Positions 1 to 11,059 are shown, counted from the first letter of the stretch. The stretch: 64,000 nt of DNA from Agrypnia vestita (GCA_016648135.1 JADDOH010014684.1:1-64000); one strand, 5' to 3'. Translations and numbers: made by a program. Notes: generated by a model not told the origin, from the letters alone.

Positions 1-1074
1 AAAACTTGAAATATCGCGTTATGTACGAGTACGAGTTCCACCGTGGCACCAGTGCTGCAGAAACGGCTCGAAGGATTAATGATGTGTATGGCGACGGTGC
101 CGCAAAAGAAAACACAGTGCGTTTTTGGTTCCAACGTTTTCGTTCTGGGAAATTTCGACCTGCAGAACAAGCCCCGTGGACGGCCGGAGACCAAAGTTGA
201 TAATGAAGAATTGAAGGCGATTGTGGAAGCGGATCCATCGCAAACCACATCCGAGTTAGCTGCAGGCTGCGGTGTTAGTGATAAAACTGTTTTAATCCAC
301 TTGAAGCAAATTTGTAAGGTGAAAAAGCTTGAAAGGTGGTACCTCACGAATTGAGTGAAGCAAATCAACAAACGCGCGTTGACTGCTGCGTTGCATTACT
401 CAACCGGCACAATAATGAAGGGATTTTAAATCGAATCATTACCTGTGATGAAAAGTGGATCCTGTACGATAATCGGAAGCGCTCATCGCAATGGCTGAAC
501 CCTGCCGAACCAGCCAAACCATGCCCCAAGCGAAAATTTACTCCAAAAAAGTTACTTGTGAGCGTTCGGTGGACTAGTGCTGGTATCGTTCACTACAGCT
601 TTCTTAAATCTGGCCAGACGATTACGGCAGATGTCTATTGTCAGCAACTGCAAACCATGATGGAAAAGCTAGCTGCTAACAACCGAGGCTGGTTAATCGC
701 TCTAGGCCACGCTGCTTGCATGATAACGTCTTAGACCACGACCATGCACAAACCACAGCGACCAAATTAAGGATCTTCAATTTGTGAAATGTCTAAGACA
801 GCCACCGTACTCTCCGGACCTGCCCCAACATATTACCATTTTTGTCGAAACTTTGGATACATTCTTGTCAAGGAAAAAAGTTCACTCGATGGGGCTCTGA
901 AAAAAAAAAAAACAAGAAATAAAAAGTGAAAAAAAACAAAAAAACAAAAAAAAAACCAACCGCCTTCAAAGATTTTATTGATTCCGTCCGAATGGTTTTT
1001 TTAGCAAAGGGATCGATGAACTACCTATGAGATGGCAAAAGTGCATAGATAGCAATGGTACATACTTTGATTAA
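1..1074 (+). pseudogene. mariner transposase, broken by frameshifts
   Basis: DDD-type transposase that would cut and paste the element in the nucleus. The reading frame moves between three open segments (about 6-200, 43-354 and 336-734). Comparison with the second copy shows an extra G near 151, a missing G near 337, a lost A near 680 and an insertion after the second catalytic Asp near 725. The first catalytic region CDEKWILYDN is intact around 448-471. The end of the frame is recovered only as ...SNGTYFD before a stop at 1072-1074. The A-rich insertion at 898-955 destroys the C-terminal part. The N-terminal paired-like helix-turn-helix (residues about 5-110) is readable but in two frames. 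Identity is clear; activity is excluded. Confidence 0.92.
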
Positions 1075-1152
1075 ATAAATATATTATAATAAAAAAAAAT
1101 CGGCTTTATGTTCCTCCCATACTAAACGCCAATTTCATATGTAAGGAACTAA
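1..1152 (+). mobile_element. mariner element copy 1, cut by the window start
   Basis: Tc1/mariner element of the cecropia type. It starts before the window: base 1 lies near codon 2 of the transposase. The 3' terminal inverted repeat ends at 1152, where the sequence ...ATATGTAAGGAACTAA meets a TA at 1153-1154, the expected TA target duplication. It is nearly identical over its length to the copy at 9751-11047, apart from small indels and a low-complexity A-rich insertion around 898-955. Non-functional because its transposase frame is broken several times. Confidence 0.93.
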
Positions 1153-1166
1153 TATATTAATAAAAA

Positions 1167-1188
1167 ATATATATATATATATATATAT
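1167..1188. repeat. (AT)n microsatellite
   Basis: Eleven AT dinucleotides in a row just after the mariner 3' end. Confidence 0.9.
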
Positions 1189-1384
1189 CTTTTACATATC
1201 TTTTCCGTTCCGAAAAATCTTTTCTGTTCCGAAAAATCTATTGTAGGTCGAGCCCGCTGCGGTTTCATGCTGCATCGACCAAAATGACGAAATTTTCATA
1301 CATTTTCAAATTCACAGCCTTGTATCGTTTTAATTTCTTGAAATATGTACTTGAAAATCTAAATTTGTTTTAAAATATATAATT

Positions 1385-1580
1385 ATATATAAATAGATCA
1401 CTTGTCTAAGACCACTAATGAGTTTAAGACTACACGACTAATTTCGACAACTACCGATGTACCGTGACTAGTCGTGTATGATGATTATCATCACCCGTTG
1501 ATGACAACATCTGTAGTTGTCGAAACTAGTCGTGTAGTCTTAAACTAATTAGTGGTCTTAGACAAATGATCTATTTATAT
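1385..1580. mobile_element. palindromic MITE, about 196 bp
   Basis: Two arms of about 65 bp (1385-1451 and 1514-1580) are reverse complements with few mismatches. The left arm contains CTTGTCTAAGACCACTAAT and the right arm ends in GGTCTTAGACAAATGATC. The loop of about 60 bp carries a small palindrome (ATGATGATTATCATC). There is no coding capacity. This fits a non-autonomous DNA transposon; the superfamily is not assignable because the flanks are AT-rich and no clear target duplication is visible. Confidence 0.75.
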
Positions 1581-2274
1581 GTGATTATAATGTCATTCCA
1601 CAAAGTTAACGCCAATTCAATAAATAATATACTAAAATATATATTTATCTTCAAAATAATACTTGGTTCACTCTAATGAGATGATAAGTCTCTGAGATAT
1701 GTTCGCATTTATGGGCACGTGTAGAATCCGGAAAGTCTGAAATCGTGGGTTCAGTTTGCACAGCTTTCGACAGCCAGCCGCTACCAATGCTAAAGTACAC
1801 AAACTTTTATCATTCCTTTTTAAACAAAAATAATGTTGGCGGTGCCTTGTCTATTTTTAATCAAGTTATTGAAATTTTATTTTGTTGCGTAACACGCGTC
1901 ATCAATTTTAAAGACGTTCATGTCAAAAACATATTTGTATATTTAAGAATTAAATCAAATACTTTATACAAGAAACAAATAAAAATGTACTCACCGTTAT
2001 AATAGCACAGTCCTTCTGCTCAACCTGTAAAAAAAATTAAAGATAAAAAAAAAGTAAATACGTGCGTTTTCTAATTATTTACGCTATATATAGCGATTAC
2101 CGGATCGAAACTATGAATGAAATTGAGAAGATATCACGAACGGGATATTTTGTGTGAGGATCCATTCCGAACTATACGAGAATATTGTGACAATACCAGG
2201 GAATGAAAGACTGTATCAAACAGAACTGTGAGTTCGTTCGTGGGAAGGGGTTTATAAATTAGTTCTGTTCAGGG
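1581..2274. other. AT-rich spacer without recognisable gene
   Basis: An open frame of 85 codons at 1745-2002 has no recognisable domain and ends in Lys/Tyr-rich low-complexity sequence. I treat it as chance. Nothing else is supported. Confidence 0.5.
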
Positions 2275-2286
2275 AGAATAGAGATT

Positions 2287-2958
2287 CAGAATATTTTGAG
2301 TTTGTTCAAATCTTTCAGAACAGTGCTGGATTTATGTCACAGAGACATTATTAATCAATTAGTGTATATTATAGATATCTCACAGAGACGAAACTGTATT
2401 AATTATGGGAAAGTAGGTATAGAAGTCATTTGGGTGTACACAGGACTTATGACCTGTCTTTTTATGGTTGGCTTAAGTGATCACTTTACACAATTGTAAC
2501 ATTCGCCATTTCCACCCATGATAGAATATACCATGCTTATTCATTTTTTGGAAGTTGTATATATGTTCAAATTGCGTGGAAAGCTTTCATATATGAGTTG
2601 TAAGCGCCTTTTCCCTGCGGCCTGTACAAAGCTTGAGATTTTCTCATTAGCGACATCTGTGGGGATTTAGGGGAATGAAGAATGGCTTTGTACAGGCCGC
2701 ATGGAAAGGCGCTTACAACTCATATATGAAAGCTTTCCACGCAATTTGAACATATATACAACTTCCAAAAAATGAATAAGCATGGTATATTCTATCATGG
2801 GTGGAAATGGCGAATGTTACAATTGTGTAAAGTGATCACTTAAGCCAACCATAAAAAGACAGGTCATAAGTCCTGTGTACACCCAAATGACTTCTATACC
2901 TACTTTCCCATAATTAATACAGTTTCGTCTCTGTGAGATATCTATAATATACACTAAT
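2287..2958 (+). mobile_element. foldback element, copy A (672 bp), with 12-bp target duplication
   Basis: The structure is a 74-nt leader (2287-2360, beginning CAGAATATTTTGAG), a left arm (about 2361-2625), a short loop, and a right arm (about 2690-2958) that is the reverse complement of the left arm. The arms contain TTAAGTGATCACTTTACAC and TTCCACCCATGATAG. AGAATAGAGATT occurs directly on both sides (2275-2286 and 2959-2970) as a perfect 12-bp target duplication. The leader is present on one side only, so the element is polar despite its palindrome. There is no meaningful reading frame; the 67-codon frame inside is a by-product. Same family as 20370-21011, 25705-26351 and 54665-55027. Confidence 0.88.
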
Positions 2959-2989
2959 AGAATAGAGATTTGTTATAGGGAGGGTAAAA

Positions 2990-3190
2990 AAATCAATACA
3001 TATTATACGTGTCTTTTATATGTGAAAGTAAGTATGGAAGTCTTTTTGGGTCTTCATAGGACTTACGACCTATCGTACGGCTGGATTAAGTGATCACTTT
3101 ACACAATGTAACGTTCACCAATTCCAATCATGATAGACACCCATCCCACCCATCAAATTTTTGGAAGTTGTATATATATTTAACTTGCAT
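2990..3190 (+). repeat. divergent half-copy related to the foldback arms
   Basis: Directly downstream of copy A. It keeps the order GGAAGTCTTTTTGGG, AGGACTTACGACC, TTAAGTGATCACTTTACAC, AACGTTCACC and TTTTTGGAAGTTGTATATAT seen in the foldback arms, but at clearly lower identity. Only one arm is present. It matches the 15595-15800 and 22130-22305 copies better than copy A, so it represents a second subfamily. Confidence 0.7.
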
Positions 3191-3805
3191 GACTTGCGAA
3201 TCTGTAGTAAATAAAGAAAAATTCATTTATCATACGTCAAAAATTTCAAATATAGAATTTTGAATGTACATTAATTTTCTAGATACAAATATATCATAAT
3301 GTAAATAAAATGACATTGTTATCTATTTCCCTTACTTTTGAATGTCCTCATATATTTTTGGTGTAATATAACTTTTTATAATCACAATTGACTGATAAAG
3401 ACTTTCCTCTAGTTTGGATATCTAACTAAGTAACACAGTATATCTAGGTGTGCTGGCAGAATGCATTAAGTCATAAAACTAAGTTCTGAAATAATCGCAT
3501 TTAAAGAGATATGAAATGAGAAGCAGTCAAACTCATAGAATAATTTTTTCAATATATCATACATAACCATCCTTTCGGCACCCACACTATAACATTTGAA
3601 ATCAACAAGTTAGACGTATACCAAAAAAAAAAGTGGCTACTAACTTAATGCGTTCTATCAGTAGCTATTTAATTGGGCATTACGTAAAACTATTGAAAAA
3701 GAAACCACAATTTGTTTTTATTTTTGTTTTGATTTAGTTTAAAAAACGTAATAATCGTAAAATAATGTATAAAAAACACTAAAATCTTCATTTTAAATAA
3801 GATTT

Positions 3806-3810
<5 letters not shown>

Positions 3811-3837
<27 letters not shown>

Positions 3838-4300
3838 CATCACGCCGCTTCCCCGCAGGGGTAGGCAGAGAGGATTGAACGCCACACTCTTCTATCCTGG
3901 CACACCACTTTTGCTTCGGCCACATTCATACATCTTCTCATACACATTCTACGATTGTTGCGGCTTTTAACAGGGCCATCCTCAAATACTTGCAGTACCT
4001 GATCGTGCCAGGTCTTTCGCGGACGCCCTCTATTCCTGTTGCCTTCAACATTCGCCTCATACATTTTCTTAACCATCCTATCCTCGTTCATACGTTCCAC
4101 ATGACCAAACCATCTCAGCACTCCTTTCTTTATTCTATCTACCACACTACAGCCAGCATTGCATTCACTTCTAATTTGTTCATTCCTCACTCTATCGACC
4201 AAAGATTTTCCACACAAGTGTCTTAGTGACCGCATTTCAACCGCATTCAGTCTACTTTCATTCCTCTTTTGCCAATTCCAGGCTTCACTTCCATACATAA
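3811..4300 (-). mobile_element. RTE-type LINE, 5'-truncated 3' end with target duplication
   Basis: On the minus strand the element ends in a (GTTA)n tail (3811-3836 on the plus strand reads AACTAACT...). The coding remnant is at 3840-4298 (152 codons, intact). It encodes the C-terminal part of an RTE-clade reverse transcriptase polyprotein, after the catalytic domain: WNWQKRNESRLNAVEMRSL, RIKKGVLRWFGHVERM, NRNRGRPRKTWHDQVLQ. The RT active-site region is absent because the copy is 5'-truncated. GATTTTAACTAA borders both ends (about 3801 and 4301), consistent with a target duplication that overlaps the tail. Homologous copies: 30181, 31646, 35772, 60877 and 63735. Confidence 0.88.
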
Positions 4301-4467
4301 GATTTTAACTAATATTGTATAAAACATAAATGCTTAATGTACTTAACTTCCTTCCATCTCCCCCAATATGATTTAATGATTTAAAAAAAAGATCAGTATG
4401 ACTTATCATTTTATTAACTGTAACACCAGATATCGCAAGACAAAATGCGTTGTATTAGGACATATAT

Positions 4468-4775
4468 CTTCTTCTTCCTTGCACTGTCCCAACTCACTGC
4501 CTAGGTAGGCTGTTGGGGTCGGCTCTTCTTGTTCTCGGGCTGTATCTTCATCGGTTCTGGGTGTCGCTTTTATCCAGTCCGCTTCTCTGTAATATTTTGG
4601 AGCATTGGGTCATCGAGGAGTTTTTTGGTCTTCCTCCGGATGATTGTTGATGAAGCTCCATAGACACTGCCTGCTTATCTGTGTGGTCTGGTGGTCTCCG
4701 TCTTATGTGCCCATACCATCTCAACTGTAGCGCCTTCAGCTTATTGTTTATGTCCGTGACACCCAGGCCGTATAT
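4468..4775 (-). pseudogene. LINE C-terminal remnant
   Basis: Minus-strand translation from about 4735 leftward gives LQLRWYGHIRRRPPDHTDK followed by a Gly-Arg-Pro-Lys segment and a stop. This is the 'LRW.GH..R......GRP' signature found near the C-terminus of RTE-like LINE polyproteins. It belongs to a different family from the RTE copy at 3811-4300. Upstream coding is missing and the frame is degraded. The catalytic domain is absent. Confidence 0.55.
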
Positions 4776-5434
4776 AAATTATTAATAAATAAATATATAA
4801 ATTTTACCATTTTAAACAGAAAATCGCCAAAATCTGACTTAATACCTTATGTTAGTACCCTCTCGATATACTTTCAACCCACTGTTGTTATGTCAGCAGT
4901 TCTGCGCAAATAATAGAAATAAATTGAATCACGGAAAAGGTTGGTAGGTGAAGAAATTCAATAGCTCTTCCAATTAGACGATAGTTGGTTTCTAGATTGG
5001 ACTTGCATCCTGGAAAATGAAACAGACAGACGTAAGCCTTTCATCACGGGATTAAATCCGTATATCCCATGGTATTGTTGTATTAAAATACACCCTAGTT
5101 GTAGCAAGGAATTATTTCAAGCTTTTGCCTTCAAATTCAGAAATTTATTATATTTTTAATAAACAAATCATCACAGGTAATATGAAAAAAATTATATATA
5201 TAAATCAAACATATAATAGTTTACTTCATGTTAAGATTGTGTTACATTGCTTAACTCACTCTAAAAATGAGCGGTTCTGTTCTTTTAGAGAGGTAAACCG
5301 TAAAACCTTGGAACTAATATGTTCATCTAATCCATCAATTTTATTTAAGTATCTCACGATACTTAAGTAAAATTGTCTAGATCTCTAAATAAAAAAAACA
5401 ATATTAAAAGTTCTGTATATAAGTTTGTTAATTT
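4776..5434. other. AT-rich spacer
   Basis: No gene recognised. An 81-codon frame at 5125-5370 is Lys/Ile/Asn-rich with no domain, as expected by chance in AT-rich DNA. Confidence 0.4.
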
Positions 5435-5830
5435 TGTGGTGGTCCAGAGCCGTCGCGTCTCTAGCCGTACGCATCAAGCCAATCCACCAATCAAGAGCTC
5501 AATGCGGCTAACCGGGTCCCGTGCCGAGGGATACGTCACTCTTTCGCCAACCGCCGTAGACATGGCAAACGATATTTTCTGTACACAACGCCACCTCTGT
5601 AAATTTCTAGCAATACATAACCACTGTTAATCGTGAATATAAGTTATATCCTTGTCTCGCCTCTGTTGAAATATTTTACGCATTACATGCTCCCTCACAC
5701 AATACACGTCACGTGCCACCCCACAAGAAGATGTCTTTGGACTGGTGGACATTTTTTTCTTCCCAGTATACGCACACTCACACCTAACCCGTTAAAGTTT
5801 TTCTACCAAATCGGTGATCCTCAATATACC
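5435..5830 (+). repeat. LTR-like repeat, copy 1 (TGTGGTGGTCCAG start)
   Basis: It shares about 400 bp with 22988-23390. Both copies begin at exactly TGTGGTGGTCCAG, and homology stops upstream of that point, as at an LTR 5' end. Shared blocks include the CCGCCGTAG region, CACCTCTGTAAATT, CACTGTTAATCGTGA and TCTTTGGACTGGTGGACATTT. The copy at 22988 has a TATA-like box that is lost here. No coding sequence or primer-binding site is found. Probably a solo or partial LTR; its 3' end is not defined. Confidence 0.5.
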
Positions 5831-6089
5831 AAGGCGGTTATTTTATCAATCCCTCCAAAGACTCAACCAGAGTATGATCAATTTCCGTCCAAGAACACAA
5901 AAGTCTTATCTCAAGAGTCTAAATCACGCATTATCAAAGTTTTTCGAACATTCTACATGAATTTAGAATCAACTGAATTATTCTCGAAGAAACCATAATC
6001 ACTAACCAATATTCGTGTATAAAAGCAATGACAAGCAGATGCTAAAATGAGTTATTTTGACAAGTGATAAGTGAACTGCGCGACTCGTG

Positions 6090-6295
6090 GCCATATAAAT
6101 GCGTTATACAGAGACAAGCGGTATAGCGGGTACATTCGTGCGAACTTGCATGAAATAGTGCGAAACTGATCATGTAATGCGAAAGCGCAGAAAATTAAAT
6201 AAGGATATGTGTGGATTTTCTGGTGATAACTAGTGCGAATTACTAAATTCGTGTCAATTAAAGAACGATGCTATGATTTAATTCAATAAATATTT
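6090..6295 (+). repeat. LTR-like segment with TATA box and polyA signal
   Basis: TATAAAT at 6094-6100 and AATAAA at 6285-6290. The block GTGCGAATTACTAAATTCGT followed by AATTAAAGAACG aligns with 15837-16103 in the same order. The arrangement promoter, about 190 bp, polyA signal fits the R region of an LTR retrotransposon. No reverse transcriptase is nearby. Confidence 0.4.
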
Positions 6296-6299
6296 TTTA

Positions 6300-6739
6300 A
6301 ATTAATTTTCCGTATTTCATTTTTCTCCCCCTGAAAGCATATTCGTCTATTTTTCACTTCATGTGTTACAGAGTCAACGGTATTATTAATTCCTGTTGTT
6401 CGTCAGGTGAATGCCATTCGACCGTTTCGTCAGCGGAGAAAATCTGAAGATATTATCGCGCGGCTGGAGCCATAAAATCTATTTCCAACGGCCCAGCGGC
6501 AAAACAACCATGGCCTTAAACTTGCCAAGTCCTCGCGTGGATCCGCCGGCCCACTCGGCTTCTATTTATCCAGATTTACTGGACATTGTTCACACTGCTT
6601 TAACGTCCCGTATCCATTGAACGAAACACAACGAAAATATCTCAAAGATGTTTTTGAAATAAATTTCAGTGCCATGTACACTTTCAGAATGCCATGCTAC
6701 GTGTTCAGAATATGATCTGAGCCCACAAACCACAAAGAG
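6300..6739. other. spacer without recognisable gene
   Basis: A 69-codon frame at 6411-6620 has no recognisable domain; nothing else seen. Confidence 0.35.
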
Positions 6740-6960
6740 GATAGCGCCTCCTGTGAGCCCATCTTTTGGGGAGTCCTCCACGAGCAGGAGTTGAAGCTGA
6801 CTACGTAATGCGATACAAGGGAGTCTGGTGCTGTTCAATCTCTGGACGTGATCATACCAGTTCCTCCTTCGCAGTCGACTCCATCGTACAGTGTCCTCAG
6901 CCTCACACACTACTCTTATTCTGTTATTCCGATCCTTCAGAGTCTCTCTGCTATCATCTT
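6740..6960 (-). pseudogene. LINE C-terminal remnant
   Basis: Minus-strand frame (about 6910 down to 6755) reads MCEAEDTVRWSRLRRRNWYDH then VQRLNSTRL. This resembles the 'RRR.W..HV.RM' segment near the C-terminus of RTE-like LINEs. The characteristic GRPPKRW block that should follow is not recognisable, and the frame runs into unrelated sequence. Short and degraded; family uncertain. Confidence 0.4.
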
Positions 6961-7189
6961 TAGTGTCTTCATATCGGAAGTCCTCAATGTTTGTTTAGTC
7001 CAGATTGTGTCTGCGCTTGCTGCAACGCCATATGTCATTGGTCTTACGCATGCTTTATATGTAGGTACCTACATAGATTCTCATCTTGCTCTTGATGGCC
7101 ATATCTTTATTTTTCCAAGTTGTGGATTTTAGAGCACCAAAAGAGCAATAGAGGAAACCGTTGAGAAGTGCATTGCTCTGCATTTTGTT

Positions 7190-7445
7190 GATTTTTTTTC
7201 ACTTTTTTCAACGTTCTTATTATTGTTTATTTTTTAAATTTTCTTTCTCTTACTATTTTTGATTTTATTTATTATTATTATACTATCTAAAATTGTTTTT
7301 TATTATAATCGTTCATTTAAAAAAATATATTTTTTACTTATCATTGTTTAAAAATTGGTGTATTTTTTAATTATATGCGTCATTTTACTGTTTATATTTT
7401 ATATTATTTATAAAATCAATTTTTTTATAGATTTTTTTAAATTTT
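7190..7445. repeat. T-rich low-complexity tract
   Basis: Almost pure A/T with long T runs. The frames crossing it are chance products. Confidence 0.6.
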
Positions 7446-7498
7446 TAAAAACGTGTTTTTCTCGTAAGGTTTGCAAAATAATACTTGTACTACAACTT

Positions 7499-7741
7499 TG
7501 GGACAAGTACGTTGCATCTAATGGGCACTTTTTGAAAATAAAAAACGTTGGAACAATTGTGCGTATTGCATCCGAAAGACACTTTTCTAAAAGGAAAAAC
7601 TTTAGGACAAATGCATTGCGTCTGACGGACACAATTTTAAATGGAAAAACCTTGGGACAGATGCATTGCATCTAACGGATACTATTTAAAAAAAAAACGA
7701 TGAGATAAGAGCACTGCATCTGATGGACACTATTTTAAAGG
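7499..7741 (+). repeat. degenerate tandem repeat, about 52-bp unit, nearly 5 copies
   Basis: Each unit contains a GGGACA-like start, TGCATTGCATCT-like core, GGACACTATTTT-like block and an AAAAACCTTG-like end. Units start near 7499, 7550, 7603, 7655 and 7702 and differ at many sites. Both strands stay open across it (7355-7675 plus, 7408-7671 minus), which is explained by the repeat and not by coding. Confidence 0.75.
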
Positions 7742-7857
7742 CGATTAAAGTTTGATAATATTTTGTTAAATAAGTTCACAATTTTTATTACAAAAATTTA
7801 AAAAAAAATTATGTAAACTTTGTTTAAAAACATTTAATTTTTCTTTCAAATTTCAAC

Positions 7858-7888
7858 GCCTTTTGGAAGCGATACTCCCTTCTTCAGG
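7858..7888 (-). other. hammerhead-like core motif
   Basis: On the minus strand CTGAAGA is followed by a possible 5-bp stem GGGAG/CTTCC with loop TATCG, then AAAAGG where GAAAC is expected. Two of the three hammerhead boxes are approximated; no cleavage triplet is assigned. It belongs to the motif series listed in the findings. Confidence 0.3.
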
Positions 7889-7929
7889 AAAATGAGAGTA
7901 AAAAAATTTATATTCAAATTTTGACCAAA

Positions 7930-8950
7930 GAGATAATAATGCCACATTTTATATGGCAACGAGTGAAGTCGTCAAAGTGTAGCCGCAGGGAGTGTGGGGT
8001 GGGGAGGTGATACAAAGGTACGTCAACCTTCGGTAGCTTTCGGCAGTTCCAGAAAATATCCGAACGCAAAGAGTGATTCTTACGGTAACATCTCAAGTCA
8101 ATTTTCGCAAAACGAATAAATAGATCATTTTTCGCAAAATGATTTAACGCCATAATGTATTAAGTACTACATAAACTAATGCGTAACACATATAAATATG
8201 ACGAACATTTGTTGCCAATTTATTTTAATGTTGTCTATTGCTCGATTTAGTATTAGGAACTTTTTTGTAATCAGGTAGTTTTGAGGTACTTCAATATATT
8301 TTATATAAATCGACATCCAGTACAGCTAGGATGGTCTGGATTTCCATTATATTGTACTGTAAGTCTTTGGTTTTGACAGATTAGTTACATTTGGTGGGAG
8401 GGGAGAGTGGGCATCAACTAATTATAATGGAGAATATTTAAGAGAGGGCTATTTATAAAGTTTATTTGATCATTTATAATAATTTTAGTTTCTTTTGTGT
8501 ACACCCTCGTATCTCGCCTACGATAAAATGTCCAAATAGCTGATTTCTTCTTGACAGAGATCTTGTAATTTTTTTATGTTCCTGTCGTCCCTTATCTACT
8601 CGGGACAATTTCAATATACTCCTATCTAACCACATTTCCGGGGAATATTTTATCATTTCCGATAAAATCTGACAAAGGGTTCCAGCAAAATTACAGAAAT
8701 ATCGAAAACGTGTAACATTGAACCGGCGCTACTAACGTGGGTTGTATTTTTCCGAATATATTTTTAGAACGTTCGTTTTCATAAAATACGGTCGGAAACT
8801 TTATAGTTGGCGTGAAGTTAGTGGTACCTAATTATTTAGCAGGGATAATTCCGAGCACGCGTACACGTGACTACACACGGTGCAGAAATGTACGAATGTT
8901 CAGAACCACGGTAGTTCGAAAGTGTTGAATCTTTATCTATAATTATATAT
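7930..8950. other. intergenic DNA, nothing recognised
   Basis: Short frames only (79 and 60 codons on the minus strand) without domains. No RNA gene or repeat match within the window was seen. Confidence 0.35.
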
Positions 8951-8955
8951 GTAAA

Positions 8956-9060
8956 AAGAGGTAGAGTTTGTAAGTCTGGATGTTGGTGGTAATCTCCGAA
9001 ACTATTCATCCGATTTCGAAAATTCTTTTATCAATATTTAGAATGTACTTTCAAAGCCAA
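8956..9060 (+). repeat. insect-type short interspersed repeat fragment
   Basis: Contains GGTAATCTCCGAAACTATTC followed by ATCCGATTTCGAAAATTC, a sequence type I recognise as a common dispersed repeat in insect genomes. Only one copy is in the window, so boundaries are not defined. Confidence 0.35.
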
Positions 9061-9750
9061 AATACGGGAATAAATATAATATACTGTTTAACTCATGTGT
9101 GTCGGTGGTGTAACGTAAGTCTACATGTCATAGAAAATATGAAATATCTACCTTATTTATGAAAACTAAAACGTCACATTTTATGTAATTATCGAATAGA
9201 CATTTTCACACCAAATTGACTAAATTAAACTGTTACAAATATACGGATTTTTTAATTAAAAAACTCTCATATTTTCGGCCAGTGTGTAAAAGAGAGGAGA
9301 ATATTGCACGTCGCAGTTAAATCGAGCAAGAAAGAGCACGACAATACCTCACATTTCATGTAGGACAGAGATGGCAGTTGCTTGGGTTTCGGTGAGAGAG
9401 AAAAAAATATCTAAAGAGCACGGTAGAGTCGCGTAACACGTGTTAGACAAAAACGGACTGCAGTCGCCGTGTCCTTGAATTTAGTTGGTAATGATACGTC
9501 CGCGTGAGCGCACGCAAATTCGACATGCTATGATTTTATGGTAATTTTCTAAAATAATGCAAATATGTATGTTTACCTTACATAATTATATAAAGGGACG
9601 TTTAAAAAGTCTTATCTGTATTGAAAAAATATATTTTTTACCACATAATAAAAACTATGTCGATTTTTAATCATGTAACACTGTGTTGCACCACCGTTCC
9701 CGAAGGTATTTTTAGGACAGTCTTTTAAGAGTTAAAATCGTCTCTTTATA

Positions 9751-11047
9751 TTAGGTCCATACATATGAAATTGGCGTTTTGCCGTACTGGCAAATTTGAT
9801 CTCAAATATCTTCTCTTTGGTTAGGAATTCCAAATCCAAATTTATACAGTTATTTACTCATGTATTTGTGTTTTGAAAATTATTATTCATTTGTTTTTTT
9901 CTCAATTGTTTTTTTCTTTGCGTCACTCAGTTTACAAAATGAAAAACTTGAAATATCGCGTTATTTACGAGTACGAGTTCCACCGTGGCACCAGTGCTGC
10001 AGAAACGGCTCGAAGGATTAATGATGTGTATGGCGACGGTGCCGCAAAAGAAAACACAGTGCGTTTTTGGTTCCAACGTTTTCGTTCTGGAAATTTCGAC
10101 CTGCAGAACAAGCCCCGTGGACGGCCGGAGACCAAAGTTGATAATGAAGAATTGAAGGCTATTGTGGAAGCGGATCCATCGCAAACCACATCCGAGTTAG
10201 CTGCAGGCTGCGGTGTTAGTGATAAAACTATTTTAATCCACTTGAAACAAATTGGTAAGGTGAAAAAGCTTGAAAGGTGGGTACCTCACGAATTGAGTGA
10301 AGCAAATCAACAAACGCGCGTTGACTGCTGCGTTGCATTACTCAACCGGCACAATAATGAAGGGATTTTAAATCGAATCATTACCTGTGATGAAAAGTGG
10401 ATCCTGTACGATAATCAGAAGCGCTCATCGCAATGGCTGAACCCTGCCTGAACCCTGGCTGAAACCAGCCAAACCATGCCCCAAGCGAAAATTGACTCCA
10501 AAAAAGTTACTTGTGAGCGTTTGGTGGATTAGTGCTGGTGTCGTTCACTACAGCTTTCTTAAATCTGGCCAGACGATTACGGCAGATGTCTATTGTCAGC
10601 AACTGCAAACCATGATGAAAAAGCTAGCTGCTAAACAACCGAGGCTGGTTAATCGCTCTAGGCCACTGCTGCTTCATGATAACGCTAGACCACACACTGC
10701 ACAACAGACGGCTACCAAATTAGAGGAGCTTCAATTGGAATGTCTAAGACATCCACCGTACTCTCCGGACCTTGCCCCAACAGATTATCATTTTTTTAGA
10801 AATTTGGATAACTTCTTGCAAAGGAAAAATTCAACTCCAATGGAGCAGTCCAAACCGCCTTCAAAGATTTTATTGATTCCCGTCCGAATGGTTTTTTTAG
10901 TAAAGGGATCGATGAACTACCTATGAGATGGCAAAAGTGCATAGATAGCAATGGTACATACTTTGATTAAATAAATATATTATAATAAAAAAAATCGGCT
11001 TTATGTTCCTCCCATACTAAACCTCAATTTCATATGTAAAGACCTAA
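9751..11047 (+). mobile_element. mariner element copy 2, full length (1297 bp)
   Basis: Both terminal inverted repeats are present: left TTAGGTCCATACATATGAAA, right (reverse complement) TTAGGTCTTTACATATGAAA, about 28 bp each. TA lies directly outside both ends (9749-9750 and 11048-11049). Length and TA duplication are typical of mariner. The transposase inside is broken. The copy at 1-1152 is a near-identical sister. Confidence 0.96.
9939..10970 (+). pseudogene. mariner transposase (cecropia-like), frameshifted
   Basis: ATG at 9939 is chosen because MKNLKYRVIYEYEFHRG is the conserved start; the upstream open codons lie in the 5' UTR. The N-terminal helix-turn-helix DNA-binding half is followed by WVPHEL and the catalytic domain. 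Catalytic Asp 1 is in TCDEKWILYDN, Asp 2 in LLHDNARPHTA, and Asp 3 in PDLAPTDYHFF. Exactly 34 residues separate Asp 2 and Asp 3, the DD34D mariner signature. The frame breaks at about 10443, where a small duplication inserts ACCCTGGCTGA-like sequence, and again near 10825-10885 in the C-terminus. The stop after SNGTYFD is at 10968-10970. All three catalytic Asp remain, so this copy died recently through indels. Confidence 0.94.
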
Positions 11048-11059
11048 TATAAACAAAAA

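Noticed and set aside
2296..2499. 67-codon frame, also found as 82 codons at 20859-21107
   Set aside because: It lies in the foldback arm or leader and is repeated only because the DNA is repeated; no protein features.
3809..3837. (AACT)n as telomere-like repeat or plain microsatellite
   Set aside because: It is the tail of an RTE element: the same repeat ends all copies next to the coding 3' end.
5633..5998. 121-codon frame
   Set aside because: It overlaps an LTR-like repeat whose sister copy at 22988 does not keep the frame open.
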